Source: Alentia gelatinosa
Taxonomy: Eukaryota > Annelida > Polychaeta > Phyllodocida > Polynoidae
DNA: 64,000 nt
Assembly: GCA_950022655.1 (NCBI GenBank)
Contig: OX465583.1
Span: forward strand, 18,031,318 to 18,095,317
Direction of reading: 5' to 3'
Shown: one piece after another, positions 53,792-63,185 of the stretch
Layout of the letters: each line of letters starts with the position of its first letter
How positions within the stretch are numbered: the stretch's first letter is position 1
Program-made: the position numbers and the translations under genes
Notes under the pieces: model-generated
Database searches by the model: none
Seen by the model: the letters and a program-made list of their open reading frames with translations, nothing else
Told to the model about the DNA's origin: nothing

Positions 53792-54754
53792 TCAACCCCA
53801 ATCCTCTACGTGATCTGAGGGAGCGGGTGGTAATTTTATTTCCGCATGGGGAGGAATCCCCAAGAGGTCACGGCACCTGTACTGGTTCATGGCTGCTCCC
53901 CAATTTACTAGGTCCGTCTCAACCTTCCCGTTACCCTTCAGTATCGTCCCGCAAAATTTGCATGTTTCCCATCGTCGCACCATCTGGTCGAGAATCTTCC
54001 AGAAACACTTTTGGTGCACGAGGGCGCCGCAGCAGGTCATTCGCGCTGCCATTCTGATATCCCACCTATTTTTACATTCAATATAGGTAAGATACTGCAA
54101 GCATACACAACACAGCCCGGTTTTCTGTTGTAGAAGGAAAGCCTTCCTTCTAGCACCGTGTCGTATTACCCTTCTAATTCCTGCCTTAGAAAATTCCCCA
54201 CGTCTCTCATCATAGATTCTTGGGAAAAGATTTTGCCGCTTAGTACCTGTTCAGTTAATCAGAGCCTCCATGACTAACTCCCTTCGACCTGCTACTCTTG
54301 GGGGATAATAATTCAATACTTCACCCAAGAAATGGTGTGCCTTTTCAGGTTCTAGAGTAAATGCGATTTCGACTAGCAAGTGGTAGAGCTCATCGCACCC
54401 AAAGAAATTGCAAAACTCCACGTATGCGTTACTGGAGCTTTTCTTCACCAACTGCCACAGTGCGCGCGCCAAAGCATATATATTATTATGGTCAGCGAAA
54501 GCCTTAAATACCTTCATATATTCGGCACCTGAGAATATAGGTGGTAGAGTGATGGTCGTTACGCCCATCTCACCATCATACTTCCACAAAGCATGAAAAT
54601 ACCTGCTATACCGACTCAATTTCTCATACTCAAGCTCTTGAAAAATAAACTCAGCTGAGATCTGTCCTAGTTCCACCTTGTCTGACTGATCACATGAGGC
54701 GCCACCATAGTCCGTTGCGAGAGGATCGCACGGTTCTTGTTTTGAGGTCATCAC
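53792..54754 (-). pseudogene. Proviral accessory frame with RING-like domain, one in-frame TGA
   Basis: A 167-codon frame starts at ATG 54754 and stops at TGA 54251-54253. The same frame is then open for another ~153 codons to 53792. The first part has no family I recognise (helical, with FIFQELEYEKLSRYSRYF and FCNFFGCDELYHLLVE). The part after TGA has a basic region and then eight potential zinc ligands in cross-brace order: CC-V-C (215-218), CC (241-242), H247, C250 and C-x2-C (265-268), as in RING domains. Whether the TGA is a mutation, is read through, or marks two separate genes cannot be decided here. A minus-strand CAGGT follows the TGA, so splicing is another possibility. Confidence 0.6.
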
Positions 54755-56425
54755 ACATTAGTCTGTGGGTATGTCCAGCACCAAGACTCACAATTTACAC
54801 AGAGCACCAAGGTCATTGTGTTAGAATATACACCCAGTGTCACAATTGTTAGAATAAGATTACATTGTCCTTTTTATGTTGACAGCGAGAGTAAGGTTAA
54901 TCACTCGTGGGCCTTTTTATTTTGAAACGAGAGTAAGGGTAATCACTCGTGGGCCTTTTTATTTTGAAACGAGAGTAAGGGTAATCACTCGTGGGCCTTT
55001 TTATTTTGAAACGAGAGTAAGGGTAATCACTCGTGGGCGTTTTTATTTTGAAACGAGAGTAAGGGTAATCACTCGTGGGCCTTTTTATTTTGAAACGAGA
55101 GTAAGGGTAATCACTCGTGGGCCTTTTTATTTTGAAACGAGAGTAAGGGTAATCACTTGTGGGCCTTTTTATTTTGAAACGAGAGTAAGGGTAATCACTC
55201 ATGGGCCTTTTTATTTTGAAACGAGAGTAAGGGTAATCACTCGTGGGCCTTTTTATTTTGAAACGAGAGTAAGGGTAATCACTCGTGGGCCTTTTTATTT
55301 TGAAACGAGAGTAAGGGTAATCACTCGTGGGCCTTTTTATTTTGAAACGAGAGTAAGGGTAATCACTCGTGGGCCTTTTTATTTTGAAACGAGAGTAAGG
55401 GTAATCACTCGTGGGCCTTTTTATTTTGAAACGAGAGTAAGGGTAATCACTCCTGGGCCTTTTTATTTTGAAACGAGAGTAAGGGTAATCACTCGTGGGC
55501 CTTTTTATTTTGAAACGAGAGTAAGGTTAATCACTCGTGGGCCTTTTTATTTTGAAACGAGAGTAAGGGTAATCACTCGTGGGCCTTTTTATTTTGAAAC
55601 GAGAGTAAGGGTAATCACTCGTGGGCCTTTTTATTTTGTTGCTCAAGATTGGCCCTTTAATCTGGTTTTGCATGCTTCACCCATATTATAGGAATTGACA
55701 TATAGTAACGTAGTGCAGTTTTGATATCAGGTCTGGGTAACGAGGATACTTTCACTCTTTCCATGAGGTCATAATAGGTGGCACCTATTGACTTCCACTT
55801 ACCAAGTGAACTCCAAGAAACTGCTTTTAAGGTCACTTGTAACACCAGTAGTAACACCAGTTGTAATTACCTTATGGCGTCAAGGAGGGGAATGGTCACA
55901 GGAGGTAACCGTCACCTAAGGTAGGCGTGGTTGATGTGACTTGGGAGGAAAACCAAATAAAAGACGCAGAGTAGCCAATTAAAAATAAAACAAAAAGAAA
56001 ATAAGTAAAGGCAAAGATAAAGAAAAGAAACAGCACTACTCGCATTCTGTCAACCTCATGACAGTTGTACCACAAGTTGTATCACCAGTTGTATCAGAGT
56101 CTGTTCTTATTGTGTGGACCGAAGAGAGGAATGGTCTTAATCGTGTCGTCCGTGTCTTTCACACACCCTGAGCGTGGTTCCGTCAGATGCCCTCGTTTTC
56201 ACATACTCCGTCCGAGCATGTTTCCGCCAGATGCCCTCGTTTTCACATACTCTGTCCGAGCATGTTTCCCTCAGATGCAGCGTAGTTCAGCACCTCAAAG
56301 TAGAACACCAAGGGTGTGAAAAACAGTCATTTTAGTCTTTGCACAGGACATCAGGACAGTAGTCAGGAAGGATCGCAGAAACAGGTGTTAATTTTGAGCT
56401 TTCTGATCATGCCTTCATTCCCTTT
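54755..56425 (-). other. Proviral segment between env and accessory frame
   Basis: Contains the minisatellite (54885-55640) and about 780 bp of unique sequence (55641-56425) with a repeated AGATGCCCTCGTTTTCACAT phrase at 56186 and 56231. No gene is seen in the unique part. Confidence 0.6.
54885..55640 (-). repeat. 42-bp minisatellite, 18 units
   Basis: The unit ACGAGAGTAAGGGTAATCAC plus 22 more bases (ending TTTTATTTTGAA) is repeated 18 times with very few changes. Because 42 is divisible by three, several frames stay open across it (14-residue periodic peptides), which does not imply coding. On the sense (minus) strand each unit contains AATAAA. Confidence 0.95.
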
Positions 56426-58244
56426 TTATCTCGATGGGCTAGGACTGCGGGAACGACTAATTACGTCATCCTCATCTCCCTCGTCTGGCACGTCCACCTG
56501 AATCATAGCCTCACAGGTTCGAGCACTGTACCCCACTTTAGGAAGAACTTTTTCCCTCTTACTCCTCTCTATACCATAACATTTCTTATTCTTACAGCAC
56601 AGTAAAAACCCTTGCTTCTTAATCTTTTCTCTAATCTTATAACCTGTTTTTGTAAGATACAAAAATACTACAAATCCCACTATTATTGCCAGGGCTACTA
56701 TAAACCCAAACCACCATGCTCTACTTGCTACGCTAGCCTGTATAGTTTTTATTCTTGATACTATTCTGCTGCGAGGAGGGACTTCAAGGGCATTAAAGGA
56801 GGGAAAATTTAGCTCAGATATGTTGCTAGTCTGCCAAACTTTATGCGTTCTCATTGGGTACCGGGAAAAATTCAACCAAGACAAGTCCACGGGCTGTGGA
56901 GGTGGGATGGTTATGTTGTGGAAAAAGCGAGTAAGGGGCAAGCCTCGAAGATTCCAGAAATCGGTGTCAAGTCCGCATCGCTGGCCTACTTGGATAACAT
57001 AACTTCCGGCAGTTAATTTTCCAGTAACTGGGCTTTTATGAGGACATGCATAGTGGTAAGTTGTGTCTTCTGTTTCTACAATGAATCTATTTAGGGGAGT
57101 TGAGACTATTCTAGATGGTGGCGGTCGCCCAGTGTAGAGTGTTACCGGACACTTGGCCTGTTGTTCCGCGTCTCCATTTATCAACCCATGTAAACACGGT
57201 TGTTGCCGTCTATCATACTTCACCCCGGATTTACACGCTCGCGGGTCTGGACCATAACATTCATACGGGAAATACAGATCTTCAGTTGTTAAATCTAGAA
57301 CAAACGGTTGTGGCTGGTGGATTTTTATACATTTCTTCCCTTCACACACTGCCATGGTGTTTATAGTGTATAAGCGCTGCTCGTGGGACCCGAATAAAGG
57401 TGCTCGCAGGACACAAATGGCCTGGGAGTCGACAACCATTATCTTTTCCACCTGGACATAAGCATAATAAGCTAGGGTATTAACTTGTAGGCCGTTATCT
57501 TTTGAAGAGAGTATTTTCTCCATTAATGGCACAGGCACCACCTGATCAGAAACAACCCGCGCCTCACAGGCAACTCGCACACTAGAGGCCTCGGCTACCG
57601 CTGCTTCGTAACTAGTTAGATGTTCATCAATTAAATCCATCACCACTGTGAATCCTAGCACTACCCCGTTATATTCGACAATAGGTTCCATATGACTCAG
57701 GCGTACTATATTTCCCTCTTGCGCGTTTTGCCTCTGTATTATTGAGTTTACAGTATGGGCCAACTTCTCTTCCTGCACTCCCAATAGGTTTACTTTGGCA
57801 ACTAGTCCTATTTGTGTGTCTACTACACCCTCAATTTCTTCCGCCAACGCCAAATCCGCCGCCTGCAGGGCTTCAATATCGGCCTCAGTGGCTGTCCCAA
57901 ATAAGAATGAAGAAATTTTTCCAACTATATTTAAAAGTCCCCTTTTTCGTCGACTGACATGCCTTATCCGCGTCCGGATGACAGCAAGTCTTCTCAACAA
58001 ATTTTCGGTGAAAGCCAGTACATCTGTGTTAGGGTGGTTAAAGTTATATCGGGTTTGTTTCTCTCGTATGCGATTTTCTAAGCTGTCACACATTTGTAGC
58101 CATTTCACATCCAGTGAATGGTCAGCCAATAGGTATACGTATACCTGAGCGTAAGAGCGTATCTCTCTCACCTCCTCTTCGTGAGATATAATGGCCCCAG
58201 TTTCTATTTTGCTTATTTCCTGTCCGCTGGATAGCGCCAGGCAC
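56426..58244 (-). CDS. env: Envelope glycoprotein, baculovirus F/errantivirus type
   Basis: A class I fusion protein for membrane entry. From the GTG at 58171 the frame has 581 codons. Visible parts are a furin-type site RRKR (74-77) directly followed by GLLNIVGKISSFLFG, which is the F-family fusion peptide; a long helical region; a Cys-rich ectodomain; a transmembrane segment (about 486-506); and a ~75-residue basic/Cys then acidic tail. No ATG or signal peptide lies near the left end. The frame extends upstream to a good acceptor TTATTTCAG at 58245, so the start codon and signal are probably spliced on, as for gypsy env. No stops are seen. Confidence 0.88.
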
Positions 58245-58253
58245 CTGAAATAA
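58245..58253 (-). promoter_or_regulatory. Probable env splice acceptor
   Basis: TTATTTCAG on the sense strand just inside the end of the integrase frame; env is open immediately after it. Confidence 0.6.
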
Positions 58254-58262
58254 GATGAGGAC

Positions 58263-59829
58263 TCAGTTAGTACAGAGTCTCACCGTTTCCAGCCAGGAAT
58301 TCCAATCAATTTCAAAGGAATTAGGACACCCCATGCTCTTACTTGAGTAAGTGTTAACAGCAGCTGCTGCTGGTGTAAGGACTGTGGACAGATGGGGGTT
58401 TGGGATTAGGGGAATCGGGGTAGCTTCGGCGGGCGGAAGCTTTGATTCCTTACTCGTTGGGGCAGGCACTGGATCTACCTCCTCATACGACTTTGCTTCA
58501 GGAATGACACGAGCATTCCGTTGATTAACTCGAACGACGCGTCCCGTTTCGAGTTCCTCTACGCGGAGACCTCTGTCATGATTGGAGATCACCCGGTAGC
58601 CGGGCTGCCATTTAGGCTGCCACTTCCGGGGAAAGAGGGCGCGCACCGTGACAAAGGCCCCAACGGGTAGGCGTTTAGCCCGACCCGGCTCTTTTGTCTT
58701 ATAGGCGGCTCTCGTTTCCAGGCGGAATTCATGCAATAGGCTCTGGGCTAGCCGTATTGCCTGTAACCTTTCACCTTCCTCAGGGTTTCCTGTAGTGGTT
58801 CGGGGCAGGCGCGCTTTCCTGCCATACACTGATTGGTACGGACTGATGCCGGCGGGACCAGCCGTAATTCTATACGCATATAGCGCCTCGGACAGGTACC
58901 TTGTCCATTTTCGCGGGTCTCCCCCTGTCAGTTTCAATAGCAACCTCTGGATGGTTCCATTGAATCGCTCTACCATCCCATTGGACTGGGGATGATACGG
59001 CGAGGTCTTACGGTGTTGAACACCATTATTCCTCAGCCATTCCTCAAAATGGGTTTCTGTGAATTCCCCTCCATTATCAGTCACTACGATTGTGGGGAGC
59101 CCATATCTAGCTACTATCTCACGTGAGAAGGCTTCCCACACAGTAGCAGATTTCTTTGATGCTATTGGTATTGCTTCTACCCAGCCAGTAAGATGATCAA
59201 TACATGTCAACAGGTACTGTCGACCTCTTTGATCTCTAGGGAAGGGTCCCACCAGGTCCATTCCCCAGGTGTGGAAAGAACACGGGGGCGTAGGCATCTG
59301 TCCCCTTGGGGCAGCAGCATTCGCCGGTGTGAGGGTGTTACATAACACACAACTACCTATGTACTCCCTAATGGTTTTCCGCATTCCGGGCCAAAGGTAA
59401 TTTTCCTGTACCCTCTTTAGGGTCTTTTCTGGAGCCGAATGCCCTACTTCCCCATGACAACGGTCTATTACTTTCTTCCTATACTGCTGGGGTAGCATCA
59501 ACCGAGGATAGATACCCCCGTTTTTGAATGGTTCTGCTAGGCTATACAGAATTCCCTGATATACCACATAGCGGGTTTCATCTGTCCCCTGTTCAGCCTC
59601 AATGAACCCATCTTGGAACTGTTCTTTCTGGAGCTTCTTCAAAGCCAGAGGATCAATGCTGTCAGTATTCCAGACATCTGGGGTTTCTGACGCCCAGGTC
59701 TCCTCCCCGCCTTGGTCATTAACTGGGGCTACACTTGCTATTCTGGACAGCATATCTGCTTGGACATTTAGCTTTCCCTTGTGATACAAAATTGGGGCGG
59801 CATACTCGGATATCTGAATTGACCACCTT
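58263..59829 (-). pseudogene. pol: Pol, second part: RNase H tail and integrase
   Basis: The frame opens in the RNase H remnant (YHKGKLNVQADMLSRI). The integrase has the zinc-binding H-x4-H-x29-C-x2-C, then the catalytic triad D178 (TWGMDLVGP), D238 (VVTDNGGEF) and E274 (NGMVERFNG), counted from 59789, a perfect D-D-35-E. A C-terminal basic/beta region (RALFPRKWQPKWQPGYRVIS) follows; no chromodomain is evident. The integrase itself looks intact, but it is cut off from the RT frame by the deletion. Its end overlaps the beginning of the open env frame. Confidence 0.9.
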
Positions 59830-61185
59830 TGGAGCTTGGTATTCCTGATTTCTGATTGGAAAAGGCACCTTAGGGGCTAAGTATCCTGCCATACCAAGGA
59901 AACTTCGTACTGCCGATCTATCTTTTGGCGGTTCCATATCCCGTATGGCCTCTGTTTTCGCCTTATGGGGGCGTATGCCCTCAGCATCGACCACATACCC
60001 TAGCAATTCTATTTGGGTCTTATAGAAGCTACACTTTAATGGTTTTACCTGCAGACCTGCCTCTCTCAACCTGTCAAGGACCTTCCCCAGATGTTCTACA
60101 TGCTCTTTCTCGTTCTTGCTATAGATAACAATATCATCTATGAACACCATGCAGCAGCGCCCGATGAGCCCGGTCAACACTTTAGTCATGGCTCGTTGGA
60201 ACTGAGCCGGGGCGTTCTTTAAACCAAACGCCATTCTGGTGAACTCAAAAAGTCCGAGATGACAGGTAAAAGCCGTCTTCTCGATAGAGGCAGGGTCCAT
60301 AGGCATCTGCCAGTACCCGGACTTAAGGTCTAGGGTGGAGAAAACCTTGGCCCCCTCTAGTGTGTCAAAGATATCTTGAATGTAAGGCAGCGGATAAGCA
60401 TCACCTTTTGTCATGGCATTGATTTTACGGTAGTCTACACAAAAGCGAGTACCACCGTCCTTTTTCGGGACCAGGGTGATGGGAGACGCCCAGGGGGACG
60501 TGCTCGGTCTTATCACCCCGTCAGCTAGCATTTCTTGTACGCATTGTTCTACCTTTTCTCTTTTGTCCAATGGCATTCTATAGGGGTTCTGATGAATGGG
60601 GCCGCTGTCACCCGTGTCAATCACTGCTGGCTGCAGTGATCGAGCAACTCGGACCAGCGTCTCTTTTTTACTAAACACATCCCGATACCTCGTTAAGACA
60701 TCATTAACGAGGGAACTGCTCGACATTGGAACTTGGGATACTGACATCACAGGACCACAATACTGTGATGGGTTAGTTACAAGTGGATATACTTTCTCTC
60801 CTAACTTCATTACATTTTGTACAAAATCGATTACACATGCCCGGCGGCATAGATTGGACCCGATTAACAAATCGACTCCCCCTGCGTTATCGCACACTAA
60901 AACCTCTGTGGGGAATCCCCCTATATTGACAGTACAGGTATCCCTTACAGTCAGGGTGTGTCCGGTTATACTCCGCACCATGGGCGGTTCTTCTAAGGGA
61001 ATAAACTTTGGTAAGCGAGTATACAGTTGAGCGGTTATAAGAGTATGTGTACTACCAGTGTCTATCAGGGCTGTCACCTGTATTCCTTCTACATCGAGTC
61101 GTACCCTAGGTCGTACAGCTCCCTCTGCGCCGCAACAGCACCCATCCCCTGGCCAAGGGGTGAGGACTGAGGGCTTAGCTAGTTT
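59829..61185 (-). pseudogene. pol: Pol, first part: protease and reverse transcriptase, RNase H deleted
   Basis: Starting from the frameshift site the frame runs without a stop. It shows the aspartic protease ALIDTGSTHTLI and LLIGSNL, then the RT: SPWASPITLVPKKDG, FCVDYRKIN, FSTLDLKSGYWQ, FEFTRMAFGLKNAPAQFQ, CMVFIDDIVIYS (catalytic FIDD) and ELLGYVV. At FLGMAGY (about 59880) the usual connection and RNase H domains should follow, but within some 60 bases the sequence is already at the RNase H tail (KLQRWSIQI) in another frame. More than 100 codons are therefore missing; this pol could not complete reverse transcription alone. Confidence 0.88.
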
Positions 61186-62708
61186 CCCTGGTTGGCTGGA
61201 GTAGCCACAGGCGTAGGAAAACTACCCTTATTTTTGCAATCATACCTCCAGTGTTGTTCTCCACAATAGCAAGGACGAGTCGGGGGTCGAGCCCGACACC
61301 CTTCTACTACATGCCCGCTCTGGCGGCACCGCTGGCAGACATCTTCCGCCACTTCTTGCGGTCTAGACCCGTTAGAAGAGTCTTTAGGTCCTGGACCATT
61401 CTTACAATCGTTCGCAAAATGACCTAGCCTATTACACCGGAAACACTTATCCTGTGGGGTGGCTGTGCGTGGTTTCTTTTTTCTGAGATTCGTATTGGGT
61501 TCGGATTTCTTCTGAGTACCTTGCACTGCTAACACTTGTTTCATTTTGTCTCTCATTTCTTGTTGGGACCTATTGGCAGAAGCCACCTCCTGCCTCAGCT
61601 CTTCCACTACACCCCCCAAGAGGGCGGTCTCACTAACTTCCTGCTCAAGTGAATGGACTTTCCCACTGTCTCTAGGTTTAAGATAATCTTCTCTTTGGCT
61701 ATATGAGATAATCTGTTTTATGGCTACCCGGAGGGAGATAGGTCGGCGCGCTGCAATCCTACATGCTACGGTCCTGTCCTCCATCCCGCTAAGGAGATCC
61801 CTTATAAGGTCAGATTGATCTTGTGGCAGGCTTGCATATCCCTCATTAAAAAGAGTTTCAAAAGCGGAGACATATGCACGGATAGATTCTCCTGATCTCT
61901 GAGCCAAATTCCTTAACTTATCTCTCTGGGCCTGTTGAAAATCTGCAGATACATATGCGTGGGCCAGGGTGTTTTTTATTATAGACCAGGTGTTCTCAGG
62001 GTTGGTTATTAGACGCCTCAGGCTAGCCCCCAAAGGATCGGAAACGGTAAGAGTCGCTACCTTTAGGCGTATATTTTCCGGTACCTTGTCTAACTCTCTC
62101 AGCCACGCTAGGGTTTTGGCTGGGTTGGTTCCCTCACACCTACCTACATCGCGAGAATAACGACCCAAAGAATGGTTATCAGCCACGGCCGCCAACAACT
62201 TAGTCATTTGCTCATCATCCTGTGTTCTTCTACTCACACCTTCCTCCTCATCTATCTCAGTTGCATCATCATCCGTATCCTCATCTACCTCAGTGAGATA
62301 CGTATACTTCGTTCTCACCTCCTCTCTATCTCCGCCAGATCCCTTTTTACTCATTTTTGCTTTCTCTGCACTACGCTCTGCAGCGTTGGCACTACTCTCT
62401 GCAGCGTCAGAAAAATCAAAGATACTACTAGGCTTGGCTTTAGCGGACTCTGTTGTGCTTTCTTTACTTTTCCCCCTAGCTTCGGACCGAGAAGCGGAGG
62501 TTTCCTCCTTATCCGTCATTCCCAATCGTCGGTTACCTCGTTGTATAGTGTCTGTCTGCAAACCTACATTCCGTAAAACTTTACTACATGGGGATGTGTT
62601 GGTAGTGGAATCGGTGATGGAAGGGGTAGAGGAGATTCTGGAGGGGGCGGAGCGTGGTAGGGGGGTATTCTGTCTAGTATCATATTTATGCCTTGGTGTA
62701 TCAACCAT
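61179..62708 (-). CDS. gag: Gag polyprotein
   Basis: Intact 509-codon frame from ATG 62708. The N terminus is Ser/Thr/Arg-rich and acidic in the middle (DEDTDDDATEIDEEE), followed by a helical capsid-like region (SIIKNTLAHAYVSADF...FETLFNEGYASL), a region with heptad-like spacing, and zinc knuckles: CFRC..LGHFANDC (422-435), CQRC..SGHVVEGC (458-471), and a shorter degenerate third (480-491). Gag forms the particle and binds genomic RNA. The stop TAG directly follows a slippery heptamer, so pol is made by -1 frameshifting. Confidence 0.92.
   Translation of the reverse strand: MVDTPRHKYDTRQNTPLPRSAPSRISSTPSITDSTTNTSPCSKVLRNVGLQTDTIQRGNRRLGMTDKEETSASRSEARGKSKESTTESAKAKPSSIFDFSDAAESSANAAERSAEKAKMSKKGSGGDREEVRTKYTYLTEVDEDTDDDATEIDEEEGVSRRTQDDEQMTKLLAAVADNHSLGRYSRDVGRCEGTNPAKTLAWLRELDKVPENIRLKVATLTVSDPLGASLRRLITNPENTWSIIKNTLAHAYVSADFQQAQRDKLRNLAQRSGESIRAYVSAFETLFNEGYASLPQDQSDLIRDLLSGMEDRTVACRIAARRPISLRVAIKQIISYSQREDYLKPRDSGKVHSLEQEVSETALLGGVVEELRQEVASANRSQQEMRDKMKQVLAVQGTQKKSEPNTNLRKKKPRTATPQDKCFRCNRLGHFANDCKNGPGPKDSSNGSRPQEVAEDVCQRCRQSGHVVEGCRARPPTRPCYCGEQHWRYDCKNKGSFPTPVATPANQGN
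61182..61188 (-). promoter_or_regulatory. -1 ribosomal frameshift heptamer GGGAAAC
   Basis: In the gag frame the sequence reads G GGA AAC then TAG, a canonical X XXY YYZ slip site. Slipping one base back gives GGG AAA CTA and enters the frame that stays open into the protease. The spacer to any pseudoknot was not modelled. Confidence 0.85.
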
Positions 62709-63164
62709 TTAGGTATAGGGTCTCCCCGTTCTATTTAAAGAGGGTTTTAAAAGTACTAACTTAAATTTTCATGCCACATTCTAAATACAATGCCCGAACC
62801 CATTACTACCATGCAAACAGATGTACTTCTACTCACCAAACCAGACACAGGGTTGTCGCAGCCAGCCACTCCAGGTTCCGAGGTTTCCATAGTCTAGGCA
62901 GACAGGTGATCCATTTGTCGATGTCGACACTCTCACGTCGGCAGAGCCGTGAAGAGTTGTCCCGTTCCATCGTCTCGAGTCCACCTCTCTTTACATACAA
63001 CTGAGATAGAGCACCACCATTTGTCAGTTCTACTCTCCTGAGCAGAACCAGAATACGAGGATATAACAGTCAGCTCTGGATGCGTGGTAAAGTGGTTATA
63101 TACCAGAGATCCCCGTGGTTGCTGCCTCCTCACTGTCCATCACGTTCGTCACTTCATACTATGT
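62709..63164 (-). other. Proviral leader
   Basis: Untranslated region between primer site and gag. It presumably holds packaging and splice-donor signals, but I could not single out a donor with confidence. Confidence 0.5.
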
Positions 63165-63183
63165 AATCACGTCGGGGTCACCA
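63165..63183 (-). promoter_or_regulatory. Primer binding site, tRNA-Trp
   Basis: On the plus strand the 19 bases AATCACGTCGGGGTCACCA equal the 3' end of animal tRNA-Trp including CCA, so the sense strand is its exact complement. It lies directly downstream of the 5' LTR, as expected for first-strand priming. Confidence 0.88.
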
Positions 63184-63185
63184 TT

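Noticed and set aside
54885..55640. CRISPR-like array
   Set aside because: The 42-bp units are directly adjoining with no spacers, in a eukaryotic provirus.
54876..55691. 271-codon open frame on the plus strand
   Set aside because: It is only the 42-bp minisatellite read in a frame that happens to be open; the opposite strand gives another periodic peptide.
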